Assembly (NCBI GenBank): GCA_005217565.1
Contig: SJCO01000024.1
Span: 272-61,570, forward strand
From: Puteibacter caeruleilacunae
Lineage (GTDB): Bacteria; Bacteroidota; Bacteroidia; Bacteroidales; Prolixibacteraceae
DNA: 61,299 bases
Direction: 5' to 3'
A program made the translations under genes and the position numbers. How positions within the stretch are numbered: position 1 is the first letter of the stretch; each line of letters starts with the position of its first letter. Positions 36,056 through 46,402 of this stretch are shown here, one piece after another. The notes under the pieces were generated by a model, which saw only the letters and a list, made by a program, of their open reading frames with translations, was not told the DNA's origin and made no database searches.

Positions 36056-38461
36056 ATGATGAATAAAGTTATTTTCATAGTTTCCTTCATTTTGTTTGCA
36101 ATTCAATTACCTGCGCAGCAAAAGCAGATCACCATACAAGGTAAGGTAACCAATTCCAAGGGTGAACCATTAGAATTGGTAAACATCTCTCTCAAACAAA
36201 CCCCTACAGTAGGAACAGTTAGTGACTCTAATGGTAATTTCAAATTTCGGATTCCCTTTAAACAAGGAGCAATTATTGTTTTTTCTATGTTGGGTTATAC
36301 CTCACAAGAATACCTGATAAAAAATGCAAAGTCCACGTTATTAACCATCAATGCTTCATTAATCGCCAAAAATGAAGATATACAAGAGATCATCGTCAAG
36401 GAATCGAAACGGAACTATAACAATTTTGAGCGTATTGATCCTAATCTTTCAGGAGTCATATCAAATGCAAATGGAGGAGTTGAGAGTATTATCAAGACGA
36501 TGATTGGTGTTTCGTCAAATAATGAACTTAGTTCACAATATTCTGTTCGAGGTGGAAACTTTGATGAAAATCTGGTATACGTAAATGATGTAGAAATATA
36601 TCGCCCATTCCTCATTCGATCGGGACAGCAAGAAGGACTTAGCTTTATTAATTCGGACATGATATCATCTATCAATTTTTCAGCAGGTGGATTTGATGCT
36701 AAATATGGAGATAAAATGTCATCAGTGCTTGATATTCGATATAAGGATCCTACTAAATTTGGAGCATCTGCCTCTGTAAGCATGTTAGGAGCAAATTTAC
36801 ATCTTGAAGATAGAACAAAGAATAAAAAGTTCTCATACAATCTAGGTCTGAGATATAAGACTAATCAATACCTTTTGAACACCTTGGATGAAAAAGGTGA
36901 ATATGATCCTAAATTTATTGACGGACAAGTATTTCTGACCTATCATTTCAATGACCAATCAACGTTATCTTTTATTGGGAATTTATCTTCCAATAAATAC
37001 AATTTTGTCCCCATTACCAGGGAAACTAAATTTGGCACCTACAGTAACGCACGAGCAATAACCATTTATTTTGATGGTCAGGAAGAGGATAAATTCAACA
37101 CCTTGACTGGTGCCTTGACCTATCGTTACAGGCCCAATTCAAATATTGATCTAAAATTCATTGGCTCTAGCTTTTATACTTTAGAACGTGAGAATTATGA
37201 CATCATCGGTGAATACTTGTTTTCGGAATTGAATCTGGATGCAGGAATCAATAGTTATGGAGAAGATAAATTGAGTCTTGGAATAGGCAAGTTTCATGAA
37301 CATGCTCGAAATGAATTGGTGGCTCATGTTACAAGTTTCAACCACAAGGGAACAATTGATTCAGATAACCACCTGTTGCAATGGGGTTTAAAAATTCAGC
37401 ATGAAATGATTGATGATGAGATGAATCAATGGGAATTAAGAGATTCTGCAGGATACTCTCTTCCACATTCTGAGACAGAAATTAAATTCTTCCAATCATC
37501 AAAAACAAATTATGAATTCAGTTCTACACGCTTATCAGGCTATCTACAAGAAACCTGGTGGTTCAATAATTCACTATATTTAACTGGTGGGATACGCATG
37601 AGTTACTGGGATTATAACAACGAATTTATTCTCAGTCCGAGAGCTTCAATACGATGGGTTCCACAAGGAAGTAAGAGTCTTATTTTCAGACTTGCATCTG
37701 GTTTTTATCATCAACCCCCTTTCTACAAAGAACTAAAAATGCTTTCTGGAGAGATAAATCCTAATGTTAAAGCTCAACGTTCCTTCCAGGTATTAGGGGG
37801 TAATGATTATCTTTTAAAGATATGGGATCGGCCATTCAAACTAACAACAGAACTTTACTACAAACACTTTGATGGTCTTATCCCTTATGAAATAGAGAAT
37901 GTTAGAATTCGTTATTTATCGGATCAATTGTCCGATGGATATGCTACGGGGCTAGATATGAAGATCAATGGTGAATTTGTGAGTGGTGTGCAATCCTGGG
38001 CAAGTTTAAGTATCATGAAAACAGAAGAGGATATCCGTGGAGATGGCTTTGGATATATACCTCGTCCAACTGATCAACGCATTAATTTCAGCATGTTTTT
38101 TCAGGACTATCTTCCCGGCAATCCAAGCTATAAGATGAACCTGACCATGCACTATGGATCTCGTTTGCCATTTGGTCCTCCCAATTCATCAAAGGATCAA
38201 CACACATTGCGTATTCCACCCTACCGAAGAGTTGATATGGGTTTATCGAAAGTTCTGATTGATGAAAAGAGTCGTTTTCGTAGAGGAAGTTGGTTAAATA
38301 ATTTTCGAGAGTTATGGATTGGACTAGATGTCTTCAATTTATTTGGAATTAGAAATACGGTATCTTACTTTTGGGTAAATGATATTTACAACAACGAGTG
38401 GGCTGTTCCGAATTACTTAACCGGACGTCGCTTTAATGTAAAGGTCTCAGCTAAATTTTAA
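36056..38461 (+). CDS. TonB-dependent receptor with CarboxypepD_reg-like domain
   Basis: An 801-residue outer membrane protein. It has a signal peptide (1-21), a carboxypeptidase-regulatory-like beta domain (about 24-110: ITIQGKVTNSKGEPLELVNI ... GTVSDSNGNFKFRIPF), a plug domain with SQYSVRGGNFDENLVYVNDVEIYRP (about 160-185) and a beta barrel to the C-terminal strand RRFNVKVSAKF. No SusD partner follows, so it is not a Sus-type polysaccharide pair; the ligand is unknown. The B3/4-domain gene starts 3 bases after its stop codon. Confidence 0.9.
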   Translation: MMNKVIFIVSFILFAIQLPAQQKQITIQGKVTNSKGEPLELVNISLKQTPTVGTVSDSNGNFKFRIPFKQGAIIVFSMLGYTSQEYLIKNAKSTLLTINASLIAKNEDIQEIIVKESKRNYNNFERIDPNLSGVISNANGGVESIIKTMIGVSSNNELSSQYSVRGGNFDENLVYVNDVEIYRPFLIRSGQQEGLSFINSDMISSINFSAGGFDAKYGDKMSSVLDIRYKDPTKFGASASVSMLGANLHLEDRTKNKKFSYNLGLRYKTNQYLLNTLDEKGEYDPKFIDGQVFLTYHFNDQSTLSFIGNLSSNKYNFVPITRETKFGTYSNARAITIYFDGQEEDKFNTLTGALTYRYRPNSNIDLKFIGSSFYTLERENYDIIGEYLFSELNLDAGINSYGEDKLSLGIGKFHEHARNELVAHVTSFNHKGTIDSDNHLLQWGLKIQHEMIDDEMNQWELRDSAGYSLPHSETEIKFFQSSKTNYEFSSTRLSGYLQETWWFNNSLYLTGGIRMSYWDYNNEFILSPRASIRWVPQGSKSLIFRLASGFYHQPPFYKELKMLSGEINPNVKAQRSFQVLGGNDYLLKIWDRPFKLTTELYYKHFDGLIPYEIENVRIRYLSDQLSDGYATGLDMKINGEFVSGVQSWASLSIMKTEEDIRGDGFGYIPRPTDQRINFSMFFQDYLPGNPSYKMNLTMHYGSRLPFGPPNSSKDQHTLRIPPYRRVDMGLSKVLIDEKSRFRRGSWLNNFRELWIGLDVFNLFGIRNTVSYFWVNDIYNNEWAVPNYLTGRRFNVKVSAKF

Positions 38462-38464
38462 ATC

Positions 38465-39124
38465 ATGCACATTACCATATCAAATTCCATTAAGGAAAAA
38501 TGGAACAATACAGTTTTAGGCGTTATTACTGCTGATGTTGAATACCAAAAAGCCAATGTCCTTTTAAAAGAACAACTTGATCTTCTGGAAGCATCGATAA
38601 AGGAATCCATTATTATTGAGGATATTGCTAAAATGCAGGCAATCTCTAATACAAGGGCTGCCTATCGGGCATTTGGGAAGGAACCAGCACGTTACAGGGT
38701 TTCATCAGAGGCGCTGACCAGAAGAATTGTACAAGGCAAAGGACTCTATTACATCAATAATATTGTTGACACCAACAACTTGGTATCTATCAAGTCGGGC
38801 TATGCTTTATGTTGTTTTGATATGGATAAGATTGATGGTGATGTGGAGTTTACAATTGCAAAGCCAGGCTCCTCCTACAAAGGGATTGGCAAAGGAGAAC
38901 TAAATATTGAATTTCTACCAGTCTTTAGGGATAGCATCGGATATTTTGGTTCTCCAACAAGTGATTCACAACGTACAATGATCACGAACACTACAAAACG
39001 CTTGTTGTTCGTAATTGTATCATTTTCAGGCGAGGCTGATTTACAGGATCAATTAACCCATGCAAAAGAAAGCTTGGAAACATACTGTTCTGCTAATATA
39101 CACTCACTAGAGGTTGTGGGATAA
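38465..39124 (+). CDS. B3/4-domain protein
   Basis: A 219-residue protein with the B3/4 fold found in the editing part of phenylalanyl-tRNA synthetase beta chains. RAAYRAFGKEPARYRVSSEAL, GLYYINNIVDTNNLVSIKSGYALCCFDMDKI and the ending DSQRTMITNTTKRLLFVIVSFSG are typical. Free-standing members are thought to hydrolyse mischarged tRNA or bind amino acids; the role here is unproven. It follows the receptor gene by 3 bases. Confidence 0.85.
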   Translation: MHITISNSIKEKWNNTVLGVITADVEYQKANVLLKEQLDLLEASIKESIIIEDIAKMQAISNTRAAYRAFGKEPARYRVSSEALTRRIVQGKGLYYINNIVDTNNLVSIKSGYALCCFDMDKIDGDVEFTIAKPGSSYKGIGKGELNIEFLPVFRDSIGYFGSPTSDSQRTMITNTTKRLLFVIVSFSGEADLQDQLTHAKESLETYCSANIHSLEVVG

Positions 39125-39258
39125 AAGCCCGACAGTTTGTAAATTGGTAATCTGATTAAATTGCAGTTTCTCCTCTTAACTTGGTAGTTCATCAGATTTA
39201 CCTGTGCTAGCAAAAAATGATTCTTTTCCTTAGCAGAGAATTCCTAAAAATAGTACCA

Positions 39259-41016
39259 ATGAAAACATTACTAAGTATTCTAATTCTCTGCTTAATTTCG
39301 ATTAACGGAGTAACTGCAAAAGATTACAAAAACAGTGGAAACTGGAATTTTCTGGTTTCCAAACTCTTTAATGGCAATGCCTATGTCTCTCGGTTCCACG
39401 AAGACATCAAATTACAAGTTTCAGGCAAGTTAACACATGGTGATTCCATACACATTAACAACTTGGTAACTGAATTGAATGAACTGATCGATGTTGTGGA
39501 AGTAAAACAAGTAGAGGAAGAAGGAAATATTAAACTGGGACTATCTCCATCTAATGGTTCCACAATGAATTATAGCGTCAATTTTCAATCTTATGAAAAC
39601 ATTGACATTAGATTATTCTTCAACCATGATCAGAATCAATCTGAAAGAAATCAAGCAATAACATACTACGTGATCAGATCTCTTGTCAGATTAAATGTCA
39701 ATTTGAATAACAATACGATGATAAGGAACACTATTTTCGAAGAACACGATGCAGTACAAACATCTTTTACTGACCAAGATAAATTTATCATTGCCAATGT
39801 CTATTCGGAAGATTTTTATGAACGGTTAAAAGAAAATTACGGAAAGAAAAGAGGATTTCTTAGCGTCTATAAACTTCGATTCCCAAAGGAACTGAAGCTA
39901 TTATTGCTAATAACCGCCATCTTTCTCTTCATACTAATGATTCTCCTTGCATTTCATTATAGGTTCATCAACCTAAACAACTCCAAATGGTTAGACTACA
40001 TGAAATTTACCCTTCTCATCATCATTGGTTTTTTATTATTAGGTCTCTCCGATGCACTTTATAGTATAATTGGATTTAAAGAGATTGTAACCCAACTATA
40101 TTATACATACAGACATATCATATTGAAGGAGATAGCTCTACTTAACTTGGCATTAATTGTATCGATAAATCTATTGTATTCATTGGAAAAATTAATTATT
40201 AAGTCTAAAAACAATCTCTTTTCATTATTAATTACTCACTCAACCACCTCTGTTACCACCGGTTTAGTCTTTATCTGGATTACCAGAATTTCTGTATATT
40301 CAAATTGGCAACAACTGGTGAATGTAACAATCATCATAAGTGTTATAATTCTTATTCGCATTGCCTGGATTTTCCTACGTTTCAAAAGTGAGAATGCAAT
40401 CAAGCAGAAAGATATTGAGTTAGCAACCTTAAGAGAGTTAAAAACAAAAGCTGAACTTCAAGCATTACACTCACGAATCAATCCTCACTTTCTTTATAAC
40501 TCCTTAAACTCTGTAGCTAGTCTGGCCCACATTAACGCTGATAAAACTGAACAAATGGCTCTTTCACTGTCCGACTTTTTCAGGTATGCTATTAATCGTG
40601 AGCAAAAAGACATGGTTACAGTGAAGGAAGAAATTGAGATTGTTGAAACCTATCTTGAAATAGAGAAAGTCAGACTTGGTGATCGCCTGCTATGTAACTT
40701 TAATATTGATCCATCATGTCTAAAACTGACAATCCCTCGGTTCCTTATTCAGCCTCTTGTTGAAAATGCAATAAAGCATGGAATTGGCCAGATTACTGAA
40801 AATGGGATCTTGAATATTTCTATCACAAAAGATTCAACGAAACTAATCATATCAATTGCTGATAATGGACCAGATTTCCCAGATACACCAGTTAGTGGCT
40901 ACGGTCTTCAGAGTCTACATGATAAACTCAACTTACTATACAATGGCTTAGCCAGTATATCCTGGGAAAATGGAAACAACAAACACATAGAAATAACATT
41001 ACCTCTACAACCATGA
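39259..41016 (+). CDS. LytS-type membrane sensor histidine kinase
   Basis: A signal peptide starts at MKTLLSILILCLISINGVTA, and a periplasmic domain of about 180 residues follows. About five membrane helices lie between residues 210 and 375. A cytoplasmic His_kinase domain of the LytS/YehU group has SRINPHFLYNSLNSV (His410 in NPHF) and a HATPase with PLVENAIKHGI and GYGLQSL. The ATG at 39259 is used because it starts the signal peptide; a longer frame begins at 39217. Its stop overlaps the start of the LytTR regulator gene by four bases, so they form a pair. Confidence 0.9.
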   Translation: MKTLLSILILCLISINGVTAKDYKNSGNWNFLVSKLFNGNAYVSRFHEDIKLQVSGKLTHGDSIHINNLVTELNELIDVVEVKQVEEEGNIKLGLSPSNGSTMNYSVNFQSYENIDIRLFFNHDQNQSERNQAITYYVIRSLVRLNVNLNNNTMIRNTIFEEHDAVQTSFTDQDKFIIANVYSEDFYERLKENYGKKRGFLSVYKLRFPKELKLLLLITAIFLFILMILLAFHYRFINLNNSKWLDYMKFTLLIIIGFLLLGLSDALYSIIGFKEIVTQLYYTYRHIILKEIALLNLALIVSINLLYSLEKLIIKSKNNLFSLLITHSTTSVTTGLVFIWITRISVYSNWQQLVNVTIIISVIILIRIAWIFLRFKSENAIKQKDIELATLRELKTKAELQALHSRINPHFLYNSLNSVASLAHINADKTEQMALSLSDFFRYAINREQKDMVTVKEEIEIVETYLEIEKVRLGDRLLCNFNIDPSCLKLTIPRFLIQPLVENAIKHGIGQITENGILNISITKDSTKLIISIADNGPDFPDTPVSGYGLQSLHDKLNLLYNGLASISWENGNNKHIEITLPLQP

Positions 41017-41780
41017 AAACATTCAATACAATCCTAATAGATGATGAAGCCCCTGCTCGTCAAAGATTAGCACGCTTATTGAAGGATCACGATGAGCAAA
41101 TCAATATCATTGGAGAAGCTTCCAATGGTATTGAAGCAATAAAAATGATAGATCAGATCAAGCCTGACCTAATATTTCTTGACATTCAAATGCCAGGATT
41201 AAATGGTTTTCAGGTTTTAGAGCAAATTATTCATAAGCCCCTGGTTATATTCTGCTCTGCATATGATCAATATGCAATAGATGCATTCGAGATTAACAGT
41301 ACTGATTACATTCTCAAACCAGTAAAGCAAGAACGACTTGTTAAGTCAATTGAGCGGTTACCACAACAACCAAATCAGGAGTCTCTTCAGGAAGTAGTCA
41401 GTAGTATGATCCGCAAGTATCAAAGCAATCATTCTGAAAAAAAGGAGCCAACAAGTATTCCTGTTAAGATTGGAGAAAAAGTAGTGTTCGTAGCACTACC
41501 TAACATTTCGTATTTCGAAGCAGAGGAAAAATTAGTCCGCATATATACCTCCGATGGCAAAAGTTACCTAACCGACCACAGTCTAAAGTCTCTGGAAACA
41601 AAACTACCCAATTGGTTTATTCGGATTTCAAAATCAGCCCTTATCAACAAACAAAAAATAAAAGAAATAAAAAGATATTTAGGGAGTAAATACATCATTT
41701 ATATGCAAGATCAACAACTCTCAAGACTTACATCTGGCAGAAACTATAAGGTAGTAGTACAATCATTGATGCAATTTTAG
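41013..41780 (+). CDS. LytTR-family response regulator
   Basis: A 255-residue regulator. The receiver domain has the acidic pocket LIDDEAP, phospho-acceptor Asp57 (FLDIQMPG) and the switch lysine in YILKPVKQ. A LytTR DNA-binding domain follows at about 150-252 (VKIGEKVVFVALPNISYFEAEEKLV ... LTDHSLKSLETKLP, FIRISKSALINKQKIKEI). It is translationally coupled to the sensor kinase. Targets are unknown. Confidence 0.93.
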   Translation: MKTFNTILIDDEAPARQRLARLLKDHDEQINIIGEASNGIEAIKMIDQIKPDLIFLDIQMPGLNGFQVLEQIIHKPLVIFCSAYDQYAIDAFEINSTDYILKPVKQERLVKSIERLPQQPNQESLQEVVSSMIRKYQSNHSEKKEPTSIPVKIGEKVVFVALPNISYFEAEEKLVRIYTSDGKSYLTDHSLKSLETKLPNWFIRISKSALINKQKIKEIKRYLGSKYIIYMQDQQLSRLTSGRNYKVVVQSLMQF

Positions 41781-41856
41781 TGCTGTTTTTTGGAGGTAGG
41801 AGGATATTTTACGAATTTGGTATTTTATTCTTGAAAACAATTAAACGAGCAAACGT

Positions 41857-42849
41857 ATGAAAATATCACTTTACCAACTGACAACATTTATAATTGGACT
41901 TTTACTCTTAACTAGCATTGACATACACGCGTCGGACAAGGGGAAATATGTAGTTGTTATTCATGGAGGTGCAGGAACAATTCTCAAGAAAAACATGTCA
42001 CCGGAAAAAGAGCAAGCTTATAAAGCAAAACTTGATGAAGCTCTTGTTGCCGCTGAGAAAATTCTAAAAGCAAAAGGGACATGTGTAGAAGCTGTAAAAG
42101 CAGCCATTATGGTAATGGAAAATTCACCTCTATTCAATGCCGGTAAAGGTGCAGTATTTACAAATGCAGGAAAAAATGAGTTAGATGCCTCTATCATGAG
42201 AGGTAAAGATCTTAACGCAGGAGCAGTGGCTGGAGTTACCAATATCAAGAATCCGATACATGCAGCCATTATGGTAATGGATAACTCTGAACATGTGATG
42301 CTAGCAGGTAAAGGGGCATCAGACTTTGCAAAAAGTCAAGATGTAGAAATAGTAGATCCTAAATATTTCTATACAAAATCAAGATGGGAGTCCCTCCAAC
42401 GTCTTATAAAAAAAGAAAGAGAAATTACGCAAAGAGATAAACATGGTACTGTTGGATGTGTTGTGCTTGACACCTATGGAAATCTGGCTGCTGGGACATC
42501 AACAGGAGGTATGACCAACAAGAAATATGGAAGAATTGGAGATTCTCCGATAATCGGTGCTGGAACGTATGCCAACAATAAAACATGTGCTATTTCATGC
42601 ACTGGACATGGTGAATATTATATCAGGTTGAGTTTTGCAAGAGACATTTCTGCGATGATGGAATATCAAGGTATAACAATAGAGAACGCTTGCAAACAAG
42701 AAGTTCGCAAACTAACAAAACTGGGTGGCACTGGCGGTACAATTGCTGTTGATAAAGATGGTAATGTAGCGATGGAGTTCAATACTGCCGGTATGTACAG
42801 GGGATATATTAAAAGCAGCGGAGAAAAGATTATCAGTATCTATAAGTAG
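41857..42849 (+). CDS. Exported isoaspartyl peptidase / L-asparaginase
   Basis: An N-terminal nucleophile hydrolase of the plant-type asparaginase family, 330 residues, with a signal peptide (1-25) that puts it in the periplasm. Family motifs are VVIHGGAGTIL, NSPLFNAGKGAVFTNAGKNELDASIM, and the autocleavage site KHGTVGC with the new N-terminal nucleophile Thr198. TSTGGMTNKKYGRIGDSPIIGAGTYA and CTGHGEYYIR follow. It cleaves beta-aspartyl dipeptides or asparagine. A terminator follows. Confidence 0.92.
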   Translation: MKISLYQLTTFIIGLLLLTSIDIHASDKGKYVVVIHGGAGTILKKNMSPEKEQAYKAKLDEALVAAEKILKAKGTCVEAVKAAIMVMENSPLFNAGKGAVFTNAGKNELDASIMRGKDLNAGAVAGVTNIKNPIHAAIMVMDNSEHVMLAGKGASDFAKSQDVEIVDPKYFYTKSRWESLQRLIKKEREITQRDKHGTVGCVVLDTYGNLAAGTSTGGMTNKKYGRIGDSPIIGAGTYANNKTCAISCTGHGEYYIRLSFARDISAMMEYQGITIENACKQEVRKLTKLGGTGGTIAVDKDGNVAMEFNTAGMYRGYIKSSGEKIISIYK

Positions 42850-42856
42850 AAATAAG

Positions 42857-42887
42857 GAGAGGTCTCTAAATGGAGACCTCTTCTTTT
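42857..42887. terminator. Terminator between the asparaginase and dsbD genes
   Basis: A 9-bp perfect stem, AGAGGTCTC (42858-42866) and GAGACCTCT (42873-42881), is followed by TCTTTTG on the plus strand. The reverse direction has a weaker T-rich tail, so it may work both ways. Confidence 0.75.
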
Positions 42888-42905
42888 GTAATTCAAAAAT
42901 ATGTA

Positions 42906-44999
42906 TTATTTGGTGTTAAAGTTCTTCAATCCTTCATCTAAAAATTTAACAAAGTTATCTGCATTCAAATCGTAAGCTTTTGGAGTAGTCAGCTCCTTAC
43001 CATTTTCGTCAAGTAATACATAATAAGGCTGAGAGTTCACGCCAAAACGAGAGGCCTGAAAATCAGCATATTTTTTCCCTATTGATTTCTTCACCTTTCC
43101 ATCACGACTTGATGTCACCCAATCCTCTTCAGGTAAATCCGTTTTATCATCAACGTATAGGGCAACAACAACAAAATCTTCACGCAATTTCTTCAATACT
43201 CGTGGATCAGACCAAACTGCAGCTTCCATCTCGCGACAGTTTACACATCCATGACCAGTAAAGTCTACAAATACAGGCTTTCCTTTCTCTTTAGCACAAC
43301 GGATAGCTTGCTCATAGTCGAAATACCCTTCTAAACCATGAGGTAAATGTAGGAAATCAGCATACTTTGGATCTTCACACAAACCATTATCAGCAACACT
43401 TCCAGATCCAACTCCTCCTGCCATCTTAATTTCATCTCTGACGATCTTATTCAGATCAAAATCATGCGTTGTCTGAGGTGGTAGATATCCTGATAATGCC
43501 TTAAGAGGCGCACCAAACATCCCCGGAGTAAGATATACTACAAAAGAGAAAGAGATAATAGCAAGCATCAAACGTGGAACACTAATGTGTTTTACCTCAC
43601 TATCATGCGCAAACTTCAATTTTCCTAATAAATAGAATCCCAGAAGTATGAAAATCACAATCCAGAACGCAAGGTAAACCTCACGATCAAGGATTCCCCA
43701 GTGATATGTTTGATCTGCAATACTTAAAAATTTCAATCCCAGTGCCAATTCCAGAAATCCTAATACAACCTTCACTGAGTTTAGCCATCCACCCGATTTA
43801 GGAAGATTATTAAGCCATGATGGAAACAATGCGAACAATGTAAATGGTAAAGCAAAGGCTGCAGCAAAACCAAACATTCCTATAATCGGTTTTAAAACTT
43901 GCCCCCCTGCCGACTCAACAAGAATAGTTCCCACAATTGGTCCAGTACATGAGAAAGATACCAAAACCAATGTTAACGCCATAAAGAAAGCCCCCATAAA
44001 ACCACCTTTGTCAGCTTGTCTATCTGATTTGTTTACCATCCAACTAGGTAGAACTATTTCGAACATTCCGAAGAACGAAAAAGCAAATAGTACAAATACA
44101 ACAAAGAAGATAATGTTAGGTAACCAATGCGTACTTAAAAAGTTTGCTGCATCAGGTCCAAATGATACAGCCACCACAGTACCAATTACTGTATATAATA
44201 CGATAATCGAAAATCCGTAAAACAATCCATGAAGCTTTGCTTTTACTTTCGATTCACTACTATGCATGAAAAATGAAACCGTCATTGGGATCATAGGAAA
44301 TACACATGGTGTTACAATTGCTGCTAAACCTCCTAAAAAGGCAAGCGCGAAAAATACCCATAACGAACCACTCTCCTCTTTACTTTCTTGTTGCTGTACT
44401 GGCGAAGCTTTCTCTATTTTTGCAGCTGCAATCACCTCCTTCTTTTCTTCTTCTTTTTCTACGCTCTTTACTGCGGGAACAATGGTTTCAGCCTTTACAA
44501 CCTCCTTTTGTGCAGGCTTCGCAACTTTAGCTGTCTTTCCTGCTGAAGCTTCCAACTTAAATTCAAAGTCGGCTTCCATCGGAGGTGTACATGTTTCATC
44601 ATTACAGCTCATGAATTCAACATAACCTTTCACTTCAACTTTTGCACCTGGCTTTAACTTAACATTTCTTGTAAAGACCGCTTTATGCTCAAAATAGCGA
44701 ATCTTCATTTGAAACATGTCATCAAATGTTTCAATTGCTTTAGGTGCTACTAAATCAGAAGAAAACTGATATGACTTATTCTCCTCAAAATTAAACGTCG
44801 TTTTTATTGGCCCTCCTTCAGGTAGATCTGAGGAATACAGATGCCAACCATCATCAATCGATGCAATAAAGGTTAATTCATATTCTAGCTCTGAAAGCTT
44901 CTTCGAGCTAAATTTCCATTTTACAGGTTCCAGAATTTGTGACATCCCAGAGAATCCTATGAAAAGAAATAGTGAAAATAAAAGTACCCTGATTCTCAT
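42906..44999 (-). CDS. dsbD: DsbD-type thiol:disulfide interchange protein
   Basis: Moves electrons from cytoplasmic thioredoxin to the periplasm. Signal peptide, an N-terminal DsbD-alpha-like beta domain (LEPVKWKFSSKKLSELEYEL ... SCNDETCTPPMEADFEF), a charged Lys/Glu linker, then the eight-helix membrane core (GGLAAIVTPCVFPMIPMTVSFF, LVSFSCTGPIVGTILVES). A C-terminal thioredoxin domain has FVDFTGHGCVNCREME, near residue 590. Cysteines of all three parts are present. The ATG at 44997-44999 is preferred over a TTG eight codons earlier (45023). With the thioredoxin-barrel protein at 8572, it suggests active periplasmic redox chemistry. Confidence 0.92.
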   Translation of the reverse strand: MRIRVLLFSLFLFIGFSGMSQILEPVKWKFSSKKLSELEYELTFIASIDDGWHLYSSDLPEGGPIKTTFNFEENKSYQFSSDLVAPKAIETFDDMFQMKIRYFEHKAVFTRNVKLKPGAKVEVKGYVEFMSCNDETCTPPMEADFEFKLEASAGKTAKVAKPAQKEVVKAETIVPAVKSVEKEEEKKEVIAAAKIEKASPVQQQESKEESGSLWVFFALAFLGGLAAIVTPCVFPMIPMTVSFFMHSSESKVKAKLHGLFYGFSIIVLYTVIGTVVAVSFGPDAANFLSTHWLPNIIFFVVFVLFAFSFFGMFEIVLPSWMVNKSDRQADKGGFMGAFFMALTLVLVSFSCTGPIVGTILVESAGGQVLKPIIGMFGFAAAFALPFTLFALFPSWLNNLPKSGGWLNSVKVVLGFLELALGLKFLSIADQTYHWGILDREVYLAFWIVIFILLGFYLLGKLKFAHDSEVKHISVPRLMLAIISFSFVVYLTPGMFGAPLKALSGYLPPQTTHDFDLNKIVRDEIKMAGGVGSGSVADNGLCEDPKYADFLHLPHGLEGYFDYEQAIRCAKEKGKPVFVDFTGHGCVNCREMEAAVWSDPRVLKKLREDFVVVALYVDDKTDLPEEDWVTSSRDGKVKKSIGKKYADFQASRFGVNSQPYYVLLDENGKELTTPKAYDLNADNFVKFLDEGLKNFNTK

Positions 45000-45156
45000 A
45001 TGACAAGTTTTAATTTGTTTCAATCATGATGCTCATCCAAGCTAAAAGATCAAATCCTTACGCCTGGTTGAAAATGACAAACCAAAACTACAACCATATT
45101 TTTATACTCAATAACTTATTAGGGTTGAAATAATACTTAGTTCGGGGTTGGAAATA

Positions 45157-45168
45157 GGGTCTAGACCC
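45157..45168. other. 12-bp perfect palindrome downstream of the LuxR-type gene
   Basis: GGGTCTAGACCC at 45157-45168 is a perfect palindrome, close to the stop codon at 45180 and 158 bases upstream of the dsbD start. It is GC-rich in AT-rich surroundings and could be a regulator site or chance. No T run follows, so it is not a terminator. Confidence 0.3.
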
Positions 45169-45179
45169 CCCTTATCTAT

Positions 45180-46271
45180 TTAATTTCCTGACTCGTACAT
45201 TTCGACTGCTTCTTTACGACCAGCAACCTTCAATCGCTTATAAATATTGTTAATATGCGACTTGACAGTACTTAATTCGATATGAAATTCCAATGCAATT
45301 TCCTTATTGGTTTTACCAGCAGCTATCGATCTTAAGATATCAAGCTCTTTTGATGTAAGCTCCTTTAGCAATTTTTTCGTTTCCTCCGTCTTTCCCTGTG
45401 ACGGATTATTACCAACATTACCAGCTATTGCTAACTGATACTTGCGATACACTACAATTAGCGCTATGATTAAACAGATAATCAAGCCCAACTCAGCCCA
45501 GACAATAGTTCCTCTAAATCGGTATTGTGAATCGGGAATTTTACAAACTGTATTTCGATATTGAACCAATTCCTTCAGCATTTCATTGTACTCAATATAA
45601 TATGACGAGCTACTAATCTTATTCTGAAGTTGTGTCTGAAAATCCAGGTAAAAATCGCTATCATTTAAAAAATCACTATTCTTATCATCAATATGAGCTA
45701 TTGCAAAAAGAGAGACGTAAGGATCATCAACATTCATCGCTTTATCCTTAATATACTTAAGGAGACTATGGAATACTAAATCATACTTTGCCTTTGGAAG
45801 ATCGCTACTTAACTTTGCTTTTCTGGAGTGGATTTCGTTCTCTATCTCATATAACATTCTGCTGGTTTCAGAACCTTCTATCTTTAGTTCTGAAAGATCT
45901 CCCGAAATACCATTGCTAGTCAGTGTCATTTCAGTATTACTATCCAATACAACAAAGCATTGGTTCTTCTCTGATGGAGCTAAGAAATCTGTTAATCCAT
46001 TAGGATCCCGTTCAATATGTATCCTATAAAATCGACCATCCTCAGGTAAATCGTTCCCTGTGAACTCAAAGGAGCCATCTTTATCAATGGTTGCACTATT
46101 AATTATATAATCTGGAGATTTTATAAAGAGATTTTTGAATCCATCAACGGAAGATAAATACAATACATTTTGCCATTTACTTGATAAATCCAACTTCCCC
46201 TTAATCTGATAAGCCAAACAATCAACCGACGATAAGATTAATAATCCTATAATTACCGAAACTAACTTCAT
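45180..46271 (-). CDS. Membrane-anchored LuxR-type transcriptional regulator
   Basis: A 363-residue one-component regulator. It has a signal peptide (1-20), an extracytoplasmic beta domain with DUF4369-like look (about 22-125), a helical stretch (about 135-245), one membrane helix at 254-275, and a cytoplasmic LuxR-type helix-turn-helix at about 303-360 (TSKELDILRSIAAGKTNKEI, ELSTVKSHINNIYKRL). The DNA-binding domain is thus tethered to the membrane and the sensor lies outside. Transcribed alone; the ligand and targets are unknown. Confidence 0.88.
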   Translation of the reverse strand: MKLVSVIIGLLILSSVDCLAYQIKGKLDLSSKWQNVLYLSSVDGFKNLFIKSPDYIINSATIDKDGSFEFTGNDLPEDGRFYRIHIERDPNGLTDFLAPSEKNQCFVVLDSNTEMTLTSNGISGDLSELKIEGSETSRMLYEIENEIHSRKAKLSSDLPKAKYDLVFHSLLKYIKDKAMNVDDPYVSLFAIAHIDDKNSDFLNDSDFYLDFQTQLQNKISSSSYYIEYNEMLKELVQYRNTVCKIPDSQYRFRGTIVWAELGLIICLIIALIVVYRKYQLAIAGNVGNNPSQGKTEETKKLLKELTSKELDILRSIAAGKTNKEIALEFHIELSTVKSHINNIYKRLKVAGRKEAVEMYESGN

Positions 46272-46402
46272 GCAAATCCTATTATTTCTTACAACACCTT
46301 CCCTAGTGGTTGCACATTAACAACCAGTATCCCTTGCTCTCTAATAAAAAGCAAGATAAGAAATCGTAACCATACTTGATAACTTCGCATAAAATTAAAC
46401 AA

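Noticed and set aside
44266-44625. 119-residue plus-strand open frame inside dsbD
   Set aside because: It is antisense to the dsbD linker and membrane core, with no supporting signal.
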